A DNA stretch of 64,000 nucleotides from CAVSQX01 sp963730225 (GCA_963730225.1 CAVSQX010000002.1:620001-684000), one strand, 5' to 3'; numbered from the stretch's first letter, positions 25,200 through 35,002 are shown. Notes: a model not told the origin generated them from the sequence alone. Program-made: numbers and translations.

Positions 25200-26237
25200 T
25201 TATGAGGCGTCGACCGTGCGTATGAGCGGAGCCAAATCGCCCGCCAGCAGCGCTGCCAGCGGCTGCGTCGCGGGGATTTTTTCGAAAACGATCTTTATGA
25301 CGGCTGTAAGCGGCGTCGCCAGGAATGCCCCGGCCACGCCCCAGATCATCGCAAAGAAAAGCAGCGCCAGCAGCAGCACCACCGGATGCAGCTCCAGCGA
25401 GTTTCCCAGCATTTTGGGCTGCACGAAACTGCCGATGATCACCTGAATTCCCGCCGGAATCACGATCGCCAGCACCTTGGCGGCGATGGTCATCTCGGGG
25501 CTGAGCAGGATGATCGGCAGCGGCAGAATGGTCGTGATCGCCCCGCCGATGTTGGGGACGAAGTTCAGCAGAAACGCCAGGAAGCCGAAAAGCGCGGCGA
25601 ATTGCACGCCCAGGATCGAGAGCGTCGCGCCGACCAGAACGCCCGTCAGCGTGGAGATGAAAATCGTCAGCGTGATGTAGCGTTGCACGCGCGATTCGAT
25701 CTCCGCGATGATTCCGCCCCGGCCGGAGAGCGGCTGCCGGCGGCCGAACAGAATGAACGCCAGCAACAATAAAACCATCGCCCCGTGCGAGAGAATGTTG
25801 GTGGTTTCGTCCAGCAGATCCGAAACCAATTCGATGGTTTTGTCGCGTGGAATGTTGGCGGCGGTCGGCTGCATCCCGAGCCAGCGGATGGTGCGCGATT
25901 GGAACAGCCGTTTGCTCGATTGATCGAGGCTGGCCTGGTACGCCGGCAGATTATCGTTCATTTTTCCTACCGACGAGGCGACGAGAAACCCGGCGCCGGT
26001 CAACAGCGACAGCCCGAAAATCGATGCGATGGTCACCGCCACCACTTGCGGAAACTCCATCTTCCGCACCTGAAAGTCGATCACCGGATCCAGGCACTCG
26101 GCAAAGAACAGCGCAAGCACAAACGGCACCAGCACCGGGCGCAGCAGCCACATCGCCACGCCCAGCGCGATCAGCGTGAGAATCAGAAGACAAACGGTTT
26201 CGACCCGGCGATTCAGCGGGCCCGGCGATCGCTTCAT
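25200..26237 (-). CDS. AI-2E family transporter (UPF0118-type permease)
   Basis: 345 aa from ATG 26237 with seven to eight hydrophobic segments. The family signature occurs in order: N-terminal LLRPVLVPFVLALFFAECLDPVIDF, a long soluble loop, then GFLAFLLNFVPNIGGAITTILPLP and ELHPVVLLLALLFFAMIWGVAGAFLATPL. Characterised relatives export autoinducer-2 or act as Na+/H+ antiporters, so the substrate is open. The frame continues 39 codons upstream into repeat sequence; I reject that extension. It follows hpnN on the same strand, after a facing-arm repeat. Confidence 0.88.
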   Translation of the reverse strand: MKRSPGPLNRRVETVCLLILTLIALGVAMWLLRPVLVPFVLALFFAECLDPVIDFQVRKMEFPQVVAVTIASIFGLSLLTGAGFLVASSVGKMNDNLPAYQASLDQSSKRLFQSRTIRWLGMQPTAANIPRDKTIELVSDLLDETTNILSHGAMVLLLLAFILFGRRQPLSGRGGIIAEIESRVQRYITLTIFISTLTGVLVGATLSILGVQFAALFGFLAFLLNFVPNIGGAITTILPLPIILLSPEMTIAAKVLAIVIPAGIQVIIGSFVQPKMLGNSLELHPVVLLLALLFFAMIWGVAGAFLATPLTAVIKIVFEKIPATQPLAALLAGDLAPLIRTVDAS

Positions 26238-26327
26238 GGCTGAACCCGGTTCATGTGCGAAAGCATAACGGGGGAAATCCGAATGACGAAATCCAAATAA
26301 CGAATCGATGACGAATGACCCAATCCC

Positions 26328-26423
26328 CAATCCCAATGAAGGCCCAAATCGCAATGTCCAATGTCCCGTTGGGATTTATTCGTTGGAACTTCATTGCGAG
26401 TTGGGATTTGGACATTGGGATTG
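26328..26423. repeat. Inverted repeat overlapping the 3' end of the RND exporter gene
   Basis: CAATCCCAATG (26328-26338) is matched by CATTGGGATTG (26413-26423), with further partly pairing segments inside (CAAATCGCAATG against CATTGCGAGTTG). The last codons of the exporter gene and its stop (26391) lie inside the element, so the repeat supplies the protein's C-terminus. Just to the left, 26278-26320 carries loose near-repeats of AATGACGAA. Confidence 0.75.
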
Positions 26424-29109
26424 AACCCGCGACAGCTTCCATCGCAGCAGCGGCCGCAACATGCACAGCGTCGCCAGATAGATGCACCCCGTCCCCAGCG
26501 CCATCACCAATCCCAGGCTTCGCAGCCCCTGATGATGGGCCAGCGCCCAGAAAAACCCGAAGCTGACGGACGTGACGTACGCGCACAGCAGCAGGGCGCG
26601 ATCGCTCACGTCCCATTTTTCCCAGATTCGGCGCGGATCATGCATCGCTTCCCGGTAGCGATGCACCATGAAAACGCCGTACTCGTGCCCGGCTCCAATC
26701 AGAATGGGCAGGCCGAAAAAATTGGCGAAATTCCAATTGATGTGCAAGAGGCCCATCAACGCTATCAGCATCGGCAGCCCCATTGCCAGCACGCTGATGG
26801 CCAGCAACGTCTGGCCCAGGTTGCGCAAATCGATCAGCACGAGAACAAAAATCAATCCCAGCGCGTAGGCGGTGGAACTGTAAAATGATTTCTCGATGAA
26901 GCCGGTGCAATGATAGATGTCCGAGGCGATGCCGGTAACCGGCGGCGCACCCGGCACGGCGGCGACGGCCGCTTCCACCTGGTTCACGAATTGCGCCAGA
27001 TTGGCCTGATCCCACAAATCGTCGCGCGGCTCGATGTACAGCGCATAACGGCCGTCGATCCCGACGAAATGATTGCGAATCGTTTTCGGCAACCTGTCGA
27101 TTTGCAGCCGGTGCGGACTGAATTCGGCCAGCATTCGCTGCAACTGGGCCACAAACACGGCCTGCCAATCGGAGAGCCGGGATTCGGCGTCGCGTGCTTT
27201 GGGCAACTCCACCGCGAATGCCTCCAGCGACGCCGCGGCCGACTGGAACGGCGCCGAGGCGAGTTTGGCGTATCGCGCCGCCAGTGAATGCGCTTTGCCC
27301 GCCAGCCGAGAAAGATCGGTCGGGAGGATGGGTGTCGGAGCGGCCCAATCGATCACGGGGATTTCGCTTCGGTGCGCCTGGAGCCAATCATAGTTGTCGT
27401 CGGCGATCAGAATGCTGTCGGTGCTGGCGACACCAGGCAGATTCCACACGGCGCTGCGCACCTGCCGCAACTTCTCCAGGTCGCCGTCCAGCACCACGGC
27501 TTCCCAGGTTTGCAGCTTGTTCACCAGCTTCACCGATTCCAGATTATTCGCCTGCATGTTCAATAGTCCGGGATCGAAATGAGTTCTGCGGGCCAGCGGC
27601 AAACCGCACAGAAGCAAAAGCGCCCAGAGAACGGGCAGCGCCAGCGATCGGTGCGACAGGCGCGGAGGACCGGACTTCGGCCGGCTCGATTGTGCTGAGC
27701 CGCCAAGGCTCCAAGGCCTGGATCGAGGGACGCGCGGGCCAAAGGGTGAGCAGGGAAGGAAGAACGATGTATCCGCTGGCCAGACACAGGAGCAGGCCGG
27801 CGCTGGCGATGATTCCAAGCTCGGCGGCGCCGCGGAAATCCGTGAAGACCGAAACGAAAAAGGCGCCGGCGGCGCCCAGGCAGGCCGTGTTGATCGGAGC
27901 GGCGACGTGCTTGAAAACGGCGGCCCAGATCACGCTCGCATCCGAATGAACCGCCGATTCTCGCCGGTACCGCGTCAGAATCTGAATCAGGTAATCCATT
28001 CCGATTCCGATCAGGGCCACCAGAAAAACCAGCGACAGCAGATTCAGCTCACCGATGGAAACGGCGATCCAGCCGAAGGTCCAACCGATGCCCACCAGCA
28101 GCGAGATCTCCGCGGCGACGGCGAGCCAGACCGAACGGAAAAGCAAAACCAGGCCGACGAAGATGGCGCCGAGGGCGGCAATTTCGGATCGGTGCGAATC
28201 GCGATTGGTCGTGAGCATCTCGTCGGCTTCCAGCGCCGGCCGGCCGGTGACGCCGACATAAAATTCCGGGAAATCTCCGGCGCCGTCGTGCACCGCCTGG
28301 CGAATGCCCGCCAGGATCGCCGATTGGCCGGTCATGGAAGTGAAATCCTCGCGCGGGAAAACCCGGATCAACAGCAGTTCATTGGCGGGGTTCTGCTGGT
28401 CGGGAAAATAGTAATATCCCAGCTCCGACGGATTGGTGGCCGCCAGCGTCGCCAGATTTGGCACCAAGTGATCCGCAGCAAGCGGCGTTGTCGGTTGGGT
28501 TAGCGTCGCCGTCCAACTGTCGGCCAAAACGCGGATGAACTGCGCCGTCTGCGGATCGGGCGACTGAAGTCCGACGCCGGAGATGAATCGTTCCATCGGC
28601 GAATCGCCCAGCAACGTCGTTATTCCGGCCCGCTCGCCCCACAGTCGGGCCAACGGAGCAAACTGGTTGATCTGCGCAAGGCGCCTCGGAAGTTTGGCGG
28701 TCTCTTCAAAGAGCATCGCCTGATCGCCCAGCTCATCCATCGGAACGTGGCTGTCGACCGAGCGCACCAGTTGCGGTTGCCGGGCCAGCTCGCCGGCGAT
28801 GGCGTCGGCAATACCTGTCCAGCGAGCCAGTGCCGGTTGACGGGCCGAATCTTTCGGCTCGACCAGCACATACATCGCCTGGTTCTCCTGAAAATCGCGG
28901 GTGTAATTGATGTAATCACGAAAAAACGGAACGCTATGCGAGAACAATTCGTTCTGATCGGTGGTGATGTGCACTTTCCACTGCGCGATGCCGATGCATG
29001 CCGCCAGGGCCACCGCCGCGATCGCCAGCGACCGGGCGGGATTTCTCACAACTTGAAGGACGCCCAGGAGCAGCCCGCGATGGAATATCGAATAGTGGCG
29101 CTTGGGCAT
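26391..29109 (-). CDS. hpnN: MMPL/RND-family exporter, HpnN-like, frameshifted
   Basis: RND permease of the MMPL/HpnN type, which in hopanoid producers moves hopanoids to the outer membrane. The first half (521 codons from 29109) has a membrane segment near residue 25, a large periplasmic loop and a five-helix bundle with LLSLVFLVALIGIGMDYLIQ. The second half, in another frame, repeats this plan with FFGLPILIGAGHEYGVFMVHRYREA. The 2719-base span is one base too long; the extra base lies roughly in 27640-27710, in the loop before helix 7. The corrected length is about 905 aa. It lies 27 bases after the aminotransferase. Confidence 0.8.
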
Positions 29110-29136
29110 TGAGAATTCGAGATCCGCTCAATTCTC

Positions 29137-30591
29137 TTATCCCAGCATCGCCCGTTTGGCCAGCCCGAAAACGGTGTCCCACGCCGCGCCGGGGAAGCGC
29201 GCGGTGTCGGTCAGCGTCTCCTGCATGGCCGACAGGAACCAATCGATGTCGCTGCGGGTTATGGTCATCGGCGGGAGGAACTTGATGACTTCGGTGTGAT
29301 ACCCGGCCACTTGCGTCAGAATCCGGTGCTTTTGCAGCAGGGGAATGATGATCATCTGCCCGAAGACGCCGAAGTTCATTTTATGAAGGATATCCCAGGC
29401 CATTTTAAGCTTGAAGGAATCGCGCGGGCGTTCAAAGTCGATGCCGAACATCAGGCCCTTTCCGCGAACGGCGGAAACAAACGGGCAATCCTTGCCGATT
29501 TCCCGCAACCGTGTCTGGGCGTACTGACCCATCAGAGCGGCGTTCTCAACAAGCTTGTCTTCCTCGATCACCTGTAGGCTGGCCAGGGCGGCAGCCATCG
29601 CCAGATCATTCTGGCCGAACGTGTTGGAGTGGACGACGCAGCGTTCCATAGTATCGAAAACACTGTCCATGATGTGCGGGTGAGTCACGATAGCGCCCAC
29701 CGGCACAAACCCCCCGGAAAGCGCCTTGGCGACGCAGAGAATATCCGGCTCGACTTGGGGCCAATGCTGAAACGCAAACCATTTCCCGGTTCGACCCAGG
29801 CCGGTCTGCACTTCATCGCAGATCAGCAGCGTGCCGTGTTTCTTGCACAGCCGCTGGGCGTCGGCGAGGTAGCCATCGGAGAGAACTTCGCAGCTTTTGC
29901 CTTGAATCGGCTCGACGATGAATGCCGCCGCCGGGGCAGCGGCCAGCGCCTGCTCGAGCGCGGACAAGTCATTGAACGGAACTTTGCGTGTGCCCGGCAG
30001 CAGATCGCCGAACCGTTCACGAAAAAAATCGGCTCCGTTGACGGCCAGCGAGCCGGTGGTCAATCCATGGAAGGCATTATCGCAATAGATCACATCGCTG
30101 CGACCGGTGTGGCAGCGGGCGAATTTGATGGCCGTCTCAACCGATTCAGTTCCGCTGTTGCAGAAGAAGACACGGGAAAGACCCTCGCTGGTATGCCGGG
30201 TCAAAGCCGCCGCGGCCAGGCCGGCCAGCAGGCTACAGTCCATCCGAACCAGGTTCGGCAGGTTTTCCCCCAGAACCTGCTGAAGAACCGACCGTATTCG
30301 CGGATGGTTTCGGCCCAGGGCAAAAACTCCCCATCCCGTCAGCAAATCGAGGTATTTGTTCCCATCCGCGTCCCACAGGTAGCATCCTTCGCCGCGAACG
30401 TAACCTTTATCAAATCCAATTGTACGAAGCATCTTCACGAACACGGGGTTAACATGCGTCTCGTGAAGCTCGTACGCTTGATCGTGGTGCTGGGCGAGCC
30501 AGTCGATGAAATCGCTCTCTCGCCGAGGTGCCGCGGGATCGATCAGGATCGAATCGGACTCTTCCGTTAGGCTCTTCACTGGGAGAGGCAT
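29137..30591 (-). CDS. Class III PLP aminotransferase (HpnO-like by context)
   Basis: 484-aa fold-type I aminotransferase. It shows GEGCYLWDADGNKYLDLLTG, the FFCNSGTESVETAIKFAR phosphate site, the LLICDEVQTGLGRTGKW cofactor Asp and the AKALSGGFVPVGA lysine that binds PLP. The general family includes ornithine and acetylornithine aminotransferases. Its place next to an HpnN-type exporter and opposite squalene-hopene cyclase suggests HpnO, which makes aminobacteriohopanetriol. That step is inferred. It is divergent from shc with a 99-base shared control region. Confidence 0.8.
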   Translation of the reverse strand: MPLPVKSLTEESDSILIDPAAPRRESDFIDWLAQHHDQAYELHETHVNPVFVKMLRTIGFDKGYVRGEGCYLWDADGNKYLDLLTGWGVFALGRNHPRIRSVLQQVLGENLPNLVRMDCSLLAGLAAAALTRHTSEGLSRVFFCNSGTESVETAIKFARCHTGRSDVIYCDNAFHGLTTGSLAVNGADFFRERFGDLLPGTRKVPFNDLSALEQALAAAPAAAFIVEPIQGKSCEVLSDGYLADAQRLCKKHGTLLICDEVQTGLGRTGKWFAFQHWPQVEPDILCVAKALSGGFVPVGAIVTHPHIMDSVFDTMERCVVHSNTFGQNDLAMAAALASLQVIEEDKLVENAALMGQYAQTRLREIGKDCPFVSAVRGKGLMFGIDFERPRDSFKLKMAWDILHKMNFGVFGQMIIIPLLQKHRILTQVAGYHTEVIKFLPPMTITRSDIDWFLSAMQETLTDTARFPGAAWDTVFGLAKRAMLG

Positions 30592-30612
30592 TATACATAT
30601 CCGCAGAGGTTT

Positions 30613-30621
30613 TGGTATAAT
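30613..30621 (+). promoter_or_regulatory. Extended -10 promoter element for shc
   Basis: TGGTATAAT is a perfect TATAAT (30616-30621) with the TG of an extended -10. A weak -35 candidate, TTATAC, starts near 30591, about 20 bases away. Transcription would start near 30628 and leave a leader of about 60 bases before shc. A TATAAT also reads on the other strand at 30590-30595, but it overlaps the aminotransferase start codon, so I do not call it. Confidence 0.55.
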
Positions 30622-30690
30622 TGCTTGCTTGTGGGCCGCTTGCAGCCGTGATAGCTTCCCCGCCCTCCAATTAAAGGACTATCGGCAGTC

Positions 30691-32640
30691 ATGACGGTAA
30701 TCTGCAACTCGGGAGCCAAACTCAAGGGACCGCTCATGCTGAGCGTGCCACATTCGCCTTTGGATCAGGCCATCGAACGCTCGCGCACCGCCTTGATCCA
30801 AAAGCAAGCGTCGGGCGGCTGGTGGGTCGGCGAGCTTCAGGGCGACAGCATCCTGGAATCTGAATATCTGCTCCTGAAGTGGATATTGGGCCAGGAAAAC
30901 GACCTGGAACTGCCGAAAATCGCCAATTACCTGCGGCGTCTGCAAAGCCCCGATGGCGGCTGGAACCTCTACCCCGGCGGACCGGCCGATCTGTCGGGAA
31001 CCGTCAAAGCATACTTCGCATTGAAATTGATGGGCGATGACCCCTCCGCCCCGCATATGGCCGCCGCCCTGCGGGTCGTGCATCAACTTGGCGGGGCGGA
31101 AAAGTGCAACACCTTCACCCGCTTCTACTTCGCCTGCCTGGGACAGATCAGCTTCGACGCCTGCCCCACCGTGCCGCCGGAAGTCATCTTTCTTCCGCGC
31201 TGGTTTTATTTCAATCTGTACAACCTTTCCGCTTGGACGCGCACGATGATCCTGCCCGTCGGCCTGGTCACGACGCTGCGGCCGGTGCGGAATCTTTCGC
31301 CCAATCAGGGAATCGCCGAGTTGTATCTCGATCCGGCGGAAGCAAATCACATGGGCTTTCCCCGCGGTGGATTGCCCAAAAGTTGGCGGGATCTTTGCTT
31401 GTGGATCGATCGCTTTCTCAAGCGATACGAACATGCACCGCTTCAGTCGCTGCGCGACTCGGCCATGAAGGCCGCGGAAAAGTGGCTCCTGGAACACATG
31501 GAAAACTCCCAGGGCCTGGGCGCGATTTTCCCGCCGATGGTTTATGTGCTGATCGTCCTGCGAGCCCTGGGTTATCCGGACGACCATCCGGTGGTTCAGA
31601 AAGCTCACAAGGATTTGAAGGATTTTTACATCGAGGAGCAAGACACCATTCGCCTCCAGCCGTGCGTATCGCCGGTCTGGGACACCGGAATCGCCATGCA
31701 CGCCCTGGCCGAGGCGGGGCTGGAAATCGAATCCGATGCCGCCAAGCGGGCGACGGCATGGCTGCTGGAAAAAGAAGTGCGATTCGCCTCGGATTGGCGG
31801 AAGAATGTTCCCGATGTCGAACCCAGCGGATGGTTCTTCGAGTTTGACAATCCGCACTATCCCGATGTGGACGACACGGCGATGGTGGCGATGGCCCTCA
31901 AGCGCCTGGGAGGAAAAGGCGCGACGCAGGCGGTTCATCGAGGCATCCAATGGCTGCTGGCTATGCAGAACAGCGACGGCGGCTGGGCGGCATTCGACAA
32001 AACCAAACACCGGCCGATTCTCGAAGCCATTCCCTTCGCCGATCACAACGCCATGCAGGATCCCAGTTGCCCCGACATCGCCGGCCGAGTGCTGGAATCA
32101 CTCGGCCACAACGGCTTCCGCCGCGACAACCCGGTGGTGCAGCGGGCGATCAAATTCATTCGTGCTCAGCAGGACAAGGACGGACCCTGGTGGGGCCGAT
32201 GGGGCGTGAACTTCCTCTACGGCACCTGGCAGGTGCTGGCCGGCCTGCGGGCGGTGGGCGAAGACATGTCGGCCGGTTACGTGCAGCGGGCCGCCGACTG
32301 GCTCGCCAGAGTGCAAAAACCCGATGGAAGCTGGGGCGAATCGGCCGCCACGTATGACAATCCGTCGCTCAAGGGCCAGGGCCCGGCGACCGCCTCGCAA
32401 ACCGCCTGGGCCACGATGGGCCTGCTTGCCGTTCGCGGGCCGCACGATGAAACAGTGAAAAAAGGGATCGATTGGCTCATCGCCAACCAGTCCGACGACG
32501 GGGCGTGGGAGGAACATTGGTTCACCGGCACCGGATTTCCGCGAGTTTTTTATCTGAAATATCACCTCTACCGGCACTATTTCCCGCTCATGGCGCTGGG
32601 TCGCTATCGCCGTTACCTCGACATGTCCGATCCGCGCTGA
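30691..32640 (+). CDS. shc: Squalene--hopene cyclase
   Basis: 649-aa membrane-associated cyclase turning squalene into hopene and hopanol. It has the protonating DxDD motif at 392-395 (YPDVDDTAM) and QW-type repeats: QSPDGGWNLYP, QNSDGGWAAFD, QKPDGSWGES and QSDDGAWEE. The C-terminal GTGFPRVFYLKYHLYRHYFP is also typical. The GGWWVGELQGDS N-terminal block is present. I use ATG 30691 (AAAGGA upstream); ATG 30736, after AAGGG, is an alternative. It is divergent from the aminotransferase and hpnN. Confidence 0.96.
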   Translation: MTVICNSGAKLKGPLMLSVPHSPLDQAIERSRTALIQKQASGGWWVGELQGDSILESEYLLLKWILGQENDLELPKIANYLRRLQSPDGGWNLYPGGPADLSGTVKAYFALKLMGDDPSAPHMAAALRVVHQLGGAEKCNTFTRFYFACLGQISFDACPTVPPEVIFLPRWFYFNLYNLSAWTRTMILPVGLVTTLRPVRNLSPNQGIAELYLDPAEANHMGFPRGGLPKSWRDLCLWIDRFLKRYEHAPLQSLRDSAMKAAEKWLLEHMENSQGLGAIFPPMVYVLIVLRALGYPDDHPVVQKAHKDLKDFYIEEQDTIRLQPCVSPVWDTGIAMHALAEAGLEIESDAAKRATAWLLEKEVRFASDWRKNVPDVEPSGWFFEFDNPHYPDVDDTAMVAMALKRLGGKGATQAVHRGIQWLLAMQNSDGGWAAFDKTKHRPILEAIPFADHNAMQDPSCPDIAGRVLESLGHNGFRRDNPVVQRAIKFIRAQQDKDGPWWGRWGVNFLYGTWQVLAGLRAVGEDMSAGYVQRAADWLARVQKPDGSWGESAATYDNPSLKGQGPATASQTAWATMGLLAVRGPHDETVKKGIDWLIANQSDDGAWEEHWFTGTGFPRVFYLKYHLYRHYFPLMALGRYRRYLDMSDPR

Positions 32641-32754
32641 TCGCTGGCACGAAGTTCGCACGCCGTGCACCGTCTTCGGAGAATCACTGTCAGCGAGCCG
32701 GGAAGGTCTTGGCACATGACGATTTTTCTCCAAAGCCCAAACAAGAGGTGCTTC

Positions 32755-32958
32755 ATGAATGAGCCCAAAGACGATGCGAAACGTGACCAGAAAGACCATG
32801 GCAATCGCCAGGGCCAACCGAACCGCCAGGCCGGCCAGGGAAGCCAGGACGATCGCCAGTCTCAGCAAGAGCACGGCTCGGCCGGCCAACAGGGCGCCAA
32901 TCGTGCCGAAGAAAAGCAGCGCAAAGGCGCCGAGCGCGGCCAGCGCAATTCGAAGTAA
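32755..32958 (+). CDS. Small hydrophilic low-complexity protein
   Basis: 67 aa made almost only of Gln, Arg, Asp, Glu, Lys, Gly and Asn (MNEPKDDAKRDQKDHGNRQG... RAEEKQRKGAERGQRNSK), hence disordered and strongly charged. A good ribosome-binding site (AGAGGTG, 6 bases) precedes ATG 32755, and third codon positions are mostly G/C. The opposite strand could encode a hydrophobic peptide, which is a known artefact of such composition. It lies 114 bases downstream of shc. Confidence 0.42.
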   Translation: MNEPKDDAKRDQKDHGNRQGQPNRQAGQGSQDDRQSQQEHGSAGQQGANRAEEKQRKGAERGQRNSK

Positions 32959-33017
32959 CGATTCCCCCGTTTCAATAAAACCGAAGGAGGTTTGACGTCC
33001 CCGCGCCCCCCATTTAG

Positions 33018-33038
33018 CCCCCGGTGATTCACCGGGGG
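33018..33038. repeat. Perfect GC-rich palindrome (10-bp arms)
   Basis: CCCCCGGTGA (33018-33027) and TCACCGGGGG (33029-33038) are perfect complements around one T. Outer CCCCCC (from 33006) and GGGGGG (from 33045) extend the symmetry. It lies in the 150-base gap between the small plus-strand gene and a minus-strand gene, where it could act as a two-way transcription barrier. It probably belongs to a dispersed repeat family. Confidence 0.75.
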
Positions 33039-33108
33039 TCGATCGGGGGGCGCGCGGTACTTTATAAAATTGTTTACACCCCCACCCTTCCGCCGCTGCG
33101 CCGCCCCG

Positions 33109-33531
33109 TCAATCCAGCTTCTCCGCCTCCAGCCCGATATTCTTTTCCCCCGCAGCTTTTTTCTCGCGGTATTTTTTCACCCACGTTTCAAAACTCTTGC
33201 CGGCGGCCGTGTCTTTGCCGGTGAATTCCAGCCGGGCGATGTCGCTGTAGCGGACGGCGATCTTCTCATCCCGATCGCTGGGCATCAGCCGCACGACACA
33301 ATCCGCCAACGTTTTTCCGGCGCGGCGATCGAAAATATATCCGTCAATCTTGTCGCCGGTTTTCAGCGTCAGCGTCACGTCGCCGCGGTAATCAAAGGCC
33401 TTCTCCAGCGCCGCTCTGATTTCATCGTCGGTGGCGAGAGATGGAATCTGCCCCTGAAGATTCTCGTGGGCAAAGCCGGGAGAAAGATCGAGGTCGTCGG
33501 CGGTGATGTGGGATTTGGTTTCTTGGGGCAC
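33109..33531 (-). CDS. Conserved hypothetical protein downstream of hpnH
   Basis: 140 aa, soluble, no signal peptide. An N-terminal acidic part (DEIRAALEKAFDYRGDVTL) leads into a beta-rich core (LTLKTGDKIDGYIFDRRAG... VRLMPSDRDEKIAVRYSDIARLEFTGKDTAAG) that looks like a small SH3- or Sm-type barrel. The C-terminus is basic and helical. I do not recognise a named family. It follows hpnH on the same strand after an 84-base gap filled by a 45-base direct repeat, so it may be co-transcribed with it. Confidence 0.65.
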   Translation of the reverse strand: MPQETKSHITADDLDLSPGFAHENLQGQIPSLATDDEIRAALEKAFDYRGDVTLTLKTGDKIDGYIFDRRAGKTLADCVVRLMPSDRDEKIAVRYSDIARLEFTGKDTAAGKSFETWVKKYREKKAAGEKNIGLEAEKLD

Positions 33532-33537
33532 GACTGG

Positions 33538-33628
33538 GTGTTGGGGGTTAGGTGCTCGGTGCTGGAAAATCTACGCTTCGACGTGTTGGGGGTTAGGTGC
33601 TGGGTGCTGGAAAATCTACGCTTCGACG
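33538..33628. repeat. 45-base direct repeat, two copies, at the hpnH 3' end
   Basis: Two adjacent copies with period 45 (33538-33582 and 33583-33627) read GTGTTGGGGGTTAGGTGCT... through AAAATCTACGCTTCGACG. They differ at one position (CTCGG against CTGGG). The second copy contains the hpnH stop codon and last codons, so the duplication seems to have copied the gene's 3' tip outward. Confidence 0.9.
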
Positions 33629-34732
33629 GCCTCTCGCTTTTCGCCGCCGATGGTCAGCGGCACGAGCGATCCGCCGGGTGGGTCGGAATCCTTTTCGCTC
33701 AGTGCTTCGGCATCGGTGTATTTTCCGAACAGCACCGCTTTCACCGTCGCCAAAAACCCGCCGATCGACCCAAACGTGTGATTCACCGCGCTGGCTTCGT
33801 ACCCGCTGTGCACCATGCAATTGGCGCACTTGGGATTTCCGCTTTCGGTGCCGTAGCTCTCCCAGCTCGTCGTGTCGATCAGCTCCGCAAACGTGTCGGC
33901 GTAGCCGTCGGCCAGCAGATAGCAGGGTTTTTGCCAGCCGAAAATGTTGTACGTCGGCATGCCCCAAGCCGTGCAGGCGTAGTTCCGCTTGCCCATCAGA
34001 AATTCCAGAAACAGCGGGCTCTGGTTGAACTTCCACCGCTTCTTGCGATTGCTCAGAATTTTTCGGAACAAATTTCGAGTTTTCCGCCGGCCCAGAAAAT
34101 GCCCCTGATCCGGCGCTTTGTCGTAGCTGTATCCCGGCGAAACCATCATCCCCTCGACGCCCAGATCCATCATCTCATCGAAAAATGAGCGGACGCTTTT
34201 CACGTCGGCGCCCTCGAACAGCGTCGTGTTGGTCGTGACCCGAAACCCGCGCTTGATCGCCTCGCGGATTCCCTCCACCGCGATGTCGTACGTTCCCTCC
34301 CGGCAGACCGCAAAATCGTGGTGATCTTTCTGCCCGTCCATGTGCACGCTGAACGTGAAATACTTGCTGGGCGTGAACAGATCGAGTTTTTCTTTCAGCA
34401 GCAGCGCAGTTGGTGCACAGATAAACATATTTCTTCCGCGCCACCAATCCCTTGACGATCTGGTCGATCTGCGGATGCATCAACGGCTCGCCGCCCGGAA
34501 TCGAAACCATCGGAGCCGCACATTCCTCGGCCGCGGCGAAGCACTGCTCCGGCGTGAGATTCTTTTTCAGCACATGAGCCGGATACTGAATCTTCCCGCA
34601 CCCCGCGCACGCCAGGTTGCAACGGAACAACGGCTCGAGCATCAGCACCAGCGGATACTGCTTGCGGCCGCGGATGCGCTGCTTGAGCACATACGTGGCG
34701 ACAGTCCACATTTGCGAGACGGGTACGGGCAT
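33616..34732 (-). CDS. hpnH: Hopanoid radical SAM protein HpnH, frameshifted
   Basis: HpnH adds adenosine (from SAM) to diploptene to give adenosylhopane, the first step of side-chain extension. The cluster-binding C38-x3-C42-x2-C45 (CNLACAGC) and PMVSIPGGEPLMHP are in the first frame, which breaks after YVYLCTN. The rest (ALLLKEKLDLFTPSKYFTFS, MDGQKDHHDFAV, GMMVSPGYSYDKAPDQ) is in another frame. One extra base at about 34408 explains the break. The corrected length is about 371 aa, normal for HpnH. A sequencing indel is likely. It is near but not next to shc. Confidence 0.92.
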
Positions 34733-34824
34733 GAGCGGATTTTAGGATACAGGAATCGGTGCGATGTTCAAATAATCGAAATCGACGAGCGCGGCGGCTT
34801 CAGATGAGCCGGATGGCGGAGAAA

Positions 34825-34851
34825 TGTTACGTTTTGTTACGAAATGTTACG
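34825..34851. promoter_or_regulatory. Three TGTTACG iterations at 10-base spacing
   Basis: TGTTACG occurs at 34825-34831, 34835-34841 and 34845-34851, exactly 10 bases (one helical turn) apart. Outer copies share the longer GAAATGTTACGTT. The array lies in the region upstream of the low-GC EVE-like/nuclease gene, about 150 bases before its preferred start. Same-face spacing suggests a cooperative binding site for a regulator. No regulator gene is adjacent. Confidence 0.5.
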
Positions 34852-35002
34852 TTCTTTGAGACGGATTGTCAGATTATTGCCTCGAATTGGCTGGCTTGAG
34901 TACTTCGGGCAATCGATGCAGGATAATGGAGTGTTCTTCGGTCGGATGCCAATATATGCCTGCGGTTTCCCCCAAAAACGGTTAAGGAAATGGCGGGGTT
35001 TT

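Noticed and set aside
32098..32889. Minus-strand frame with hydrophobic N-terminus opposite shc and the small plus-strand gene
   Set aside because: Most of it is antisense to the conserved C-terminus of Shc. The hydrophobic part mirrors a Gln/Arg-rich gene that has a good ribosome-binding site.
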